From NCBI GenBank assembly GCA_038501625.1, contig JAZAYU010000366.1:1-64000 (forward strand): 64,000 nucleotides of DNA, written 5' to 3'. Position 1 is the stretch's first letter. Each line of letters opens with the position of its first letter. Of the stretch, positions 56,246-64,000 are shown piece by piece. The translations under genes were made by a program, and so were the position numbers. Source of the stretch: Corbicula japonica (lineage: Eukaryota > Mollusca > Bivalvia > Venerida > Cyrenidae). A model generated the notes under the pieces. The model saw only the letters and a program-made list of their open reading frames with translations. It had not been told where the DNA came from and did no database searches.

Positions 56246-58989
56246 TTCATGCACATTTATAGTTTGTTCTTGGACGTCAAATGAAAAAAAAAACTAACGG
56301 TGAATCTAAACGTAAAGGCAAATTTGCACAATAATTATACTATCAATATTTCTTGATATTATTTTATATTTTAAACAATTTTAACTCTGGGACTGTCGAC
56401 CAAAAAATCCTTGATCTGTCCCTTTCAATGAATTGTACTTACATAAACTTGTGAGTAATCTATGCCTAGAGAAAATTCTTCGGCAGTGTCGACTTTTCCT
56501 TCATATCTTGTGTCTATTGCTTTCTTTAAGAAGGTTTTCATTTCGTCTGTTACCTACAAATTTCAATAAAATTATGACACGCTTCGGAAAACGACACTCT
56601 TCCCTATTTTATCTTAAAATTCAAGTTGGTTTGAAGGAGCCAATCTAGACATTCATGGTGCCAAGAACTGTTGAGTTGTCTAGCAATTTGGGAAGTTGCA
56701 TAGCTCTTTGATACATACGTAACATCATTTCAAGCGGTAAAATGACTTCATTTCCATGAATATCAAATTCTGCATAAAATGTTAACATTTCTATAAAACC
56801 AGTAGAACTATTTTTGTAGAATAGCATCGCCCCACCCCTCTAAACAAATTATTTTTACTTAGATGGTGAACAAGAATACAATTTTTAACGCTGTCAAAAT
56901 AAATAAATAAATAATAATTGGAATAGAAATTTGAGCTTTCATTCAAACATGATAAAATTTGATAAAACAAATGCAAGTTAGAGTTATGGTACTTGGTAAA
57001 TCAACCTAGAACATGACGCCATGTGATCAAAGTTTCAAAGCTCTTACGGTAAAAAAGGTTATGAGTTTGTACAACCGCAAATTTTAACTTTTCAAGTTCT
57101 TAGTTAAAAAAAACGAGCCATTATTTCAACAAAATGAAAATTAAACCTATGTTCTTAGCATACACAACCGGGTCTAGACTGGCTCCCGTCCCTATGTTCG
57201 GTTATATATTCTCATGTCACTTATACAATAATCGTCAATACCTCTAAGAAAAGCAACTCCTGCAGGTACCTTACTGATATGCATTTTACTTCCCTTATCT
57301 CCCAGAACATAGATGGTTCAGCATATCAGTAAAAAAAGAAAAATGAAATGAATAAAAAGGGAGATAATAAAACTTCAGTGTGTTATTTAATAAACCATCT
57401 AGCTGGTGCCAGACTAAGCCGGGTCTTACGACATTTATCCTGCAGACTAAAGATATGATGGTGAACCAGTGCGCCAAGTTAGAAAGCTAAAAATAACGTC
57501 AGTACTTGCTATAGACGGAAACTTTAACCGGGACAGCATCGGCGACGCCGACGAAAACGTGTGGATAAAATCTAAATCTTCAATAATGTTAACGAATGTC
57601 TGCATATATAAAAAGGAATAAACTTACCTTTCCACTGAAAACTGCTGCAAGGACGACGGCGGCGATTTCAATTATGAGAATTAGGATGAGGAACACAGTA
57701 TACTGAAATGTAAACAGCAAACTGAGGACTGAAGTTCTTATGTCGCGCATTGCATAGTTGTATTATAATACTATTTTGTGTATTCGTGTGCGTGTCCCTT
57801 TAACCGTTCAGCATTATTTTACACCCCGAAATAAAGACCAGCTCAAAATTAAGATCACTTTTAACCTGTCCAACTGTGGTCTTAATATGGGGTTATGTAC
57901 GTGGACAGCTGACAGAGAACTCAGCCGTAAAGCGAGGTGTTCTGGCGTCACGTGATGGTCTTAATTTTTTTCAAATCAAATCAAACTTACCAAGGTGAGT
58001 AAGCATTTGTTCTGTTTCATGGCACCACAACAACCGAGAAATCCGATTAGTAGAACAGCAGCGCCACCTACCAGCAACACAATGGCGGCTGACTCCAACA
58101 AGCCTAAAATGCGAAATTATTGTGTTTCATTAATGCACCAAGTCGTTTACTGTTTGATTCGCATTAAAAAAGAATACTACAGGGTCAGAACAGGTTTGAT
58201 TCTCGGATTAATGTGATTCAGTAGTTGATTGGGGCAGGGGTCAGAGTAATGTAAAATTATCTATGTTATGGGAATATTAAACTTTAAAACTTTAAAAAAG
58301 TTTTGAATGGTGTTAATGAGTTAAGTTTTCCGACAAAGACAAAAATATAAAAACAAGCATGGACGAAAAGAGTAAATTGGAGAATAAAATAAAGGGTGAT
58401 CAAAAGAATGAAGTCGGACAGAAATTAAATTCATTCATAAATCGGAAGACAAACATTTAATGGCATAATCCAAACACATGAATATTGACTTCAAAACAGT
58501 CAGTATGCAGTCATCTTTTAAGTAATTAAGTAACGGTTATATCTGCTTGAAGAGAAAAAAAATATATAGGTGCGGCGTTTCTTTCGTACACGAATATATT
58601 AGAAACTTACGCAGCAGACTGCGCAACATTCGTGATTTTCGCCCAGATTATTTTCATTGTTTATTTGCTGCTTTGCTGCTACCCATTAAAAACAAATCCT
58701 CAGCCAGATGGGAGATCGAGTTGTGCACACTGTCAACAATGATTTTAATTCAATGCAGGAGGGAGAGGTATCGAGATCGAAAGTTGTAATAAAAAAAATA
58801 AGTACGGGAGAGTTGAATTTAGTCATAAAGACGCAATAATATCCACAGGTCAGTTTATAAGTTCAAGGGAACGTACTCACCAATAACATTTAAATTGGTG
58901 TTATCTGCCCCTACTTTCGCAAGCACGTTCATTTTGTTTTTGTCGACGAGCGTCCATATCCCTAGAGCAAGTGCTGCTGCACCGAGAAG
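53892..58989 (-). CDS. Tetraspanin (first coding exon not found)
   Basis: Exons on the minus strand are 58881-58989, 57991-58103, 57628-57702, 56443-56553, 55885-55996, 55318-55403, 54620-54703 and 53892-53945 (TAA). All phases join, giving 247 residues. In order they show the end of TM1 (LLGAAALALGIWTL), a small extracellular loop, TM2 ending GFLGCCGAMKQNKC, TM3 (YTVFLILILIIEIAAVVLAA), and a large loop with the diagnostic CCG motif (FGCCGVDNYTDF). The loop also has PSCC, PQC and PCW, so six cysteines for three disulfides. TM4 follows (RIAIVIGIACGVAALEVICV) and a short tail ELRKD. This is a typical membrane organiser by family knowledge. The Met and first half of TM1 (~20 residues) lie on an exon upstream of 58989 that I could not find; it may be outside the window. 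Confidence 0.93.
54190..54290. mobile_element. TTAA MITE fragment in a tetraspanin intron
   Basis: Only GCCGACTGGTTCGGATGTAC...TTCGCACATGCGATTATA and GTGAAGGGTAAG remain. Confidence 0.45.
55679..55880. mobile_element. TTAA MITE overlapping a tetraspanin 5' splice site
   Basis: TTAA at 55679-55682 and 55877-55880, with ends GCATTTCCTCCATAG and GGAGGAGAGGG. The right TTAA occupies intron positions +5 to +8 after the exon ending at 55885 (donor GTAATTAACCC). Confidence 0.85.
56174..56243. repeat. (AG)n microsatellite
   Basis: About 70 bp of nearly pure AG with a few GGG interruptions, in a tetraspanin intron. Confidence 0.95.
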
Positions 58990-59499
58990 CTGAAATGTAA
59001 AATATTCTTCTTAGCTAACAATTTCAGCAGTTTTGCTAAGGCTCGTATAGAAAAGTGCACATTCTCGACCCGTCAAGTGCAACAAACTCAAAGAAATGAG
59101 AGCACCGACTGGTCGGCTTTACACTGAACTATTTTCACCCACACGTTGCTAGTTCTATATTTCACTAAAATAATTATCGGGCTTGAAAAGATCGGATACT
59201 GCTTATCAGCTTAGCAGATAGGAACTATTTTCTTTGCATCGCATACGCAAGTGTTTTTCGGTTTTGCAAGATTATATTTTAAGATTTTTTTTCAAAACTA
59301 GTGTTTGTTTTGGTTTCAAATCTTGGTCTAGGATCAATTACCTGACAGTAAAAATAAACTGTAAGAATTATTCTTTGCATACAATGTATATCTTCCCTCT
59401 ACCCTTGATCAATATTACACGTTTCAATTCCATTCCTTCAATAGATTTAAAGCCATCTTCCGAAAAAAATACTTATCTGCACAGACGCACCCATAGAAG

Positions 59500-60065
59500 T
59501 CCGGACTGACTGCAAACTCATACGAAAGACCCCTTCTTCCACCGGGTTGTCGAACGAAATACTCACTTCATCATCTGTGTATCAAATGCCCCGTCTGGTT
59601 ATCGAAGTTCTATCAAGGTATCGAATACACTACCCTTGTCCCACCTAGGCATCGAACACAAATCCCAGATGTCCCACAAGGATACCAGTATTGAACAAAT
59701 AATCCCTTGGCTCTCCGTGGTATCGAATCAAATCCATTTTTGTCCAATCTAGGTATCAGTATCGAACCAATGACCTATTAGACCGAAGGAGTTTGTAACC
59801 AAAAACCCCAGTGTTCCACCTTAATATTAATATTGAACTTATACCTCCACCCCCTTAGCGACTTCAAAACAAACCACTTATGTCCCACATGGGTATTGCA
59901 CCAACGATCCCTTACCGAGACGGCTTATCGATCCCAAACTCCTGGATATCAGTATAGAAAAAACGAACCCCTGCCCCTCCGGGTTATTGAACCCGACTCA
60001 TTCTTTCCCACGTTGATATCCATTTCCGACCATCAAGTGAAGTATAAAACCAAACCCCCATTCTT
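59500..60065. repeat. Strongly diverged tandem repeat (~50-60 bp unit)
   Basis: Blocks of the type CCCAC(C/A)..GGTATC(A/G)...GAAC followed by AAT/CCCCTTG recur about ten times with many changes. Open frames across it are not supported as genes. Confidence 0.55.
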
Positions 60066-60069
60066 CTTC

Positions 60070-61915
60070 CTGAACATCAGTACCGAACTTGGCACTTGCC
60101 ACAGCGTACGGGTGAAAATTTTCTCTATTTGTATTATACGAAACATACGAAATTAATAAATTAATTAATTAAGGTGCTTATAAACCGATTGCCTCTACTT
60201 AAAATTTATGGCCTTGTTTTTCAAATATATTCAAGTGGACTAAAAAACTGTCACTTCCTCATTTAAGATAAGGGTATTACAAGGCATTACTTGCACCGTT
60301 TTTATCATACAAGCTGTTTACATATATAGAAGATTAATTTTTTTCATTTCTTTGTGGCACAGACATTTTGATGGTCCTGGTAGATAGAATAATTTTTATT
60401 TCGCACTTCTTCTCCTATACTACCGAGAGGATTTTAGTCAAACTGTTTATGATATACGTATATTAATAACCAAGCCAACATACGCACATTCTAAGCAATT
60501 TCCATTTGGTTGATTTTTTTACACAAGTTATGACCATTTCTTTGCGGCATCAAATAATTCTTGATGTTACCGAAGTATTGCCATGCCATCAGGTAGAACA
60601 ATGTCATTGCATGTTCTGCTACATAGTTATGTGACTTTGGAAAGCTTTCTAGTACACGTGGCAACAGTTGCAATTGTCTGTTGTGATATCAATGTCTCAT
60701 TATCCTAACGGGTTTTTTTTATTTGGACGTAAGGTTCTTGACGTGTTTTTGGTGTAATAGCTATATATATTCATATCCAAGGGGAAAAACTGCAGGAAGA
60801 CATAAATACTAACATATTTGAATTATCTCCCTTCTTCGGGTAACTTGACTACTATACAGACCCTTATTTCAATTTCCATTTGGAAATACTTTGTACGAGT
60901 CTTGCAGATTTTTTTGTAGGCACATAATCATTATTGATGATTTCTATATTTCCTACAAATCAAAATCAATGGACACCATTCAAATCAACTTTGAATGGCG
61001 GATTCATCTGACGCAAATGTACCCTTTTATAAGTTTGCCTAAACAACAGGACTCTTAAGTTCACCTACCTCCCCCAAACACACAAACCAACACAATCACC
61101 AAGCCAATCGACGGCTTACGGTGGGAAAACTGCCTCAGCCTTACTATCAAACAATTATTAATGCCATATTTTTAATTAAAAAGATAGGCAGTACGTTCAA
61201 TCCAGAAAAGCTATGCATTTTGAAATACAATGACCTCGTATTTGGAAAGAAACAAGTGGAATTCAAAACTGAAGCTTCCTCATTTGAGATAAGGGTATTA
61301 CGTCAGATTACCTAGAGCAGTTTCTTTTATCATAAGGCTATTTGCTGGCGGAATATTTTAAATCTAGGTGGTTTTCGATTAAGGTTAAAAAAGATATGAC
61401 TGTTTGGCAAGTTAACAGGTTTCTGTCGCATTAGAATACTAGTATGATTTATGTTACTTTTAAATAGATTGTTAACATTTCGCAACGTATTTCATCCACT
61501 TTCACTAGAACTTTAATAATGTTAAATGATTTTCGATAGTTTGTTAACATTTTTGAAACATATTTTAATTTGAAGAGCTTATTCACCCCACTTTCACATG
61601 ATTTTATTACAATATCAAAATGGTTATACTTTAGACTCCGTGGTTAAGGATTTTATAGACGCGAGTTTTACCATTTGGATTCACGAATCAAATTACAAAC
61701 ACATGGGCGGACGGATCCAAAAGGGGGTTAAAAGGGATCGCCCGGACCCACTTTTTGAGCAGCAAAATGAGAAATTTTCATGGGGATTTTGACCAGAAAG
61801 TTGGAAATGTTCGATAAACTACCATAAGACTGCTAAAAACGAACACCCTTACTAGAACTCTTGCATCGCCCTGCATAATGCATACAATTTAATTCTTTGT
61901 GTTTTTAATTGATTT
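60070..61915. other. Non-genic sequence upstream of the tetraspanin exons
   Basis: I see no exon that fits the missing tetraspanin start, and no bounded element. CAAGTGGA...CTGTCACTTCCTCATTTAAG at 60232 recurs diverged at 61254 (a short dispersed duplication). Confidence 0.4.
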
Positions 61916-61935
61916 TAATAATAATAATAATAATA

Positions 61936-62026
<91 letters not shown>
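61916..62026. repeat. (AAT)n/(ATT)n mirror microsatellite
   Basis: A short AAT run is followed by a longer ATT run, so the array can fold back on itself. Confidence 0.95.
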
Positions 62027-62099
62027 GTCGTTTTCGGTTTATTAAGGAAAGTTATTAATTCATCCTTGATATTGCTTCATTCTTCATCCCACAAAATAT

Positions 62100-62318
62100 G
62101 GCGTAGGGCCCATTTGTGATCAGTAAAATCCTGATCAGCCTGCACATCCATGCAGCGTGGTCAGTGTCTAAATTTTTACATTCTTAAATGGTTTTTTTGC
62201 AATTTTTTTACATTCTTAAATATTATTTCTGACCAAAATGCGACTTGTGTAGGCATAGATTAGACTTCACGGCTGATCTGAATCAACACCGGTTGCCCAT
62301 GGCAGTAAGTGGTTAAAA
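62100..62318. mobile_element. TTAA MITE, decayed
   Basis: Core pieces GATCAGCCTGCACATCCATG and TTCTGACCAAAATGCGAC are recognisable, and the right side ends GTGGTTAA. Confidence 0.6.
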
Positions 62319-62899
62319 ACGATAGCTCTCAGTGGCTGAACATTTACATAAACTCTAGTAGAGGTATAATTTGTTAAAAGAACACAGCTTATGAGTCTAT
62401 ATGATTAATACTGAAACAAGTCCCTTTAGGTAGTTAAATCGTGACTGAAAAAGATACCCGGATTTACATTGTTAATGACTAAGCGACTGATGAGAAATGA
62501 ACGATGCAAATTCACGGACGGATACGTGATACCCGATGCATACTGGTCAGAGGACTGACAAGGAAGTAAACGAAGTAATTAAAAAAAAAAAAGAATGAGA
62601 CACGAACTGTAGTAAAATAATGCCATGTAGGGAAACCTACACCTATTAAATGTCTTGCGCGAAACTTTACTTCCTAGAAGGGAAATTTGCTCTGACATAT
62701 ATCTGTTTATGTATGAAATAGTTTTCTAACTCTCAAATGATGTTAACAAATGATAAAAGCAAAAGTTTTTATGTTCAAAGGCTAAATGCGGGGATAGTTT
62801 TTCTGAAGATCTGTTTCAGGGAATGTGCCATCTACTGCTGAGGTTAAACGAGTTCATTCCGATTGGAGTCTTCCGATTTTAGAAGTTTACTGGTGATGA

Positions 62900-63809
62900 C
62901 CCAGTAAACACCCGACGTCAAAACGACGTTGGATATAGGTTGGATTTTGGTCGCGACGTCGGCGACCTAAATCCAACGTTAATCCAACGTCGAAAATGCG
63001 ACGTCGTTCAGACGTCGGGAAATGACGTCGGAGAGACGTCGGATTTTGCTCAGATATATTTTACTTCTTAACCTACTAGGAATAGTTATTTTCGAATAAC
63101 TTTTTTTTCAAATTTTCTATACATATGCAAAAGTTCAATTTAAAAAATACGAATAAAAATTATTTCTTAATTTGAATGGTTTGCTGTTCAGTGGAAGGGA
63201 TATTGTCAAAACCTGTGCAATCGAATCTAAATGTAAACAATCTGCGCCATTTGAAACAAAGAAACAAAGACAAAGTAGCCAAACAAACACATAATGGGAA
63301 AAAGGAATATTTTATATTTGCCAGAGAAGGAGGATTAAGCAAGTAAGTTTTTCGTATTCGTAGTTTGTTGTTTAATTTTAGTTTTTGCTTAAATCTTGTT
63401 GAAATGCATACCCACTTCATGTATGAGACACGTGGAGTTGTTTTCAAGAAATACGTTTCGTCCCAAAAAAGTCTCGTTACCGGGCTATTGTTATAATACA
63501 GAGCTCATAAAACACATTACGTTTAGAAGAGAGGTTTAGTGATGAATTAAAAAACCACATTGATGGTATTTTTCAAATGGTGTTATTACACTGATAGTAA
63601 TAAAAGGAAGATGGAAGAGGTTCGATTTTGGTCGGATTTCGGTCGGATTCTGGTCGGAATGTAGTTGGATTTTGGTAGGATCCCGACGTCAATCCGACGT
63701 CGGGAAATGACGTCTAAAAAACTTTCATTTCCAACCAAAATCAGACGTTGATCCGACGTCGAGTTCTGACGTCAATCCAACGTCTTTTCGACGTCAAATG
63801 TTTCCTGGG
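62900..63809. mobile_element. Element with CCCAG(T/G)AAACA ends and ACGTCGG-rich arms (~910 bp)
   Basis: The left end CCCAGTAAACACCCGACGTC pairs with the right end CCCAGGAAACATTTGACGTC on the other strand. Each arm (~150 bp) is packed with GACGTCGG, GTTGGATTTTGG and CAACGTC variants. The ~580-bp centre is unrelated AT-rich sequence without a transposase. The target duplication is not clear. The family is unassigned. Confidence 0.6.
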
Positions 63810-64000
63810 GATACGTTTACAAAACTTGACAAAGCAGACTTTATGGAAATTATCACAGTAAAATCTTTTTACAGTGAAGACATTAAAAGAACTAGCAATT
63901 TTGTTAAGAGAAATGAGCATTTTAATTTATTGTCATCTATTTACGCGAGGAGGAAATAACAATGTCAAACACACTTTCACAAATATCTCATTATTTTAAC

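Noticed and set aside
63160..63447. 95-codon minus-strand frame
   Set aside because: It lies in the centre of the ACGTCGG element, with biased composition and no recognisable domain.
59000..63999. First coding exon of the tetraspanin
   Set aside because: I looked for a minus-strand ATG followed by basic/cysteine residues and a hydrophobic run ending in a donor in phase 0. No candidate was good enough.

Overview
The window is nuclear DNA of an animal, almost certainly a bivalve mollusc. It is AT-rich and has interrupted genes with canonical GT/AG introns. Dozens of short transposon copies are present, including hairpin-capped, CCGTCCGTC-containing tandem elements that I recognise as typical of bivalve genomes. 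The species cannot be fixed from the sequence alone. Most open frames here are by-products of repeats; the real genes were found by joining short exons whose splice phases agree. LAYOUT. (1) 1-23 kb, plus strand: the 3' half of a gene for a single-pass membrane protein with a long, lysine-rich cytoplasmic tail. Its introns are packed with TTAA-flanked MITEs, palindromic MITEs and three or four tandem-repeat elements of Helentron/HINE-like design. (2) 23-26.5 kb: intergenic, with a CG-rich hairpin and an hAT-like element that has a perfect 8-bp target duplication. (3) 26.5-32.8 kb, minus strand: a complete secreted C-type lectin gene (lectin A), with a 25-bp minisatellite, a broken copy of its last exon, two Tc1/mariner-like elements and a duplicated SINE-like unit in its introns. 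(4) 33-41 kb: a tRNA-Gln cluster with two intact CTG copies and one intact TTG copy, plus several decayed ones. One decayed copy carries a UUA (ochre) anticodon. The cluster is embedded in repeats, including about 170-bp inverted repeats. (5) 41.8-51 kb, minus strand: a second complete C-type lectin gene (lectin B), a tandem paralogue of lectin A with the same intron phases. Its first intron holds the most unusual object in the window, a 6.5-kb almost perfectly palindromic element (43397-49897). That element has Polinton/Maverick-type ends (AG...CT, 6-bp TATATA target duplication) and three open reading frames repeated in mirror image on both arms. (6) 53.9-59 kb, minus strand: a tetraspanin gene complete except for its first coding exon. 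(7) 59-64 kb: non-genic, with a decayed tandem array, a mirror AAT/ATT microsatellite and a terminal-inverted-repeat element rich in ACGTCGG. TOGETHER: the two lectins are secreted, probably carbohydrate-binding proteins with EPN motifs, of the kind used in molluscan immunity or feeding. The tetraspanin and the first gene are membrane proteins; nothing suggests that the four genes form one pathway. The strongest new candidates are the palindromic Polinton-like element with its three-gene module, the repeated finding of one MITE family within 4-12 nt of 5' splice sites, and the tRNA-Gln amplification with an ochre-anticodon relic.
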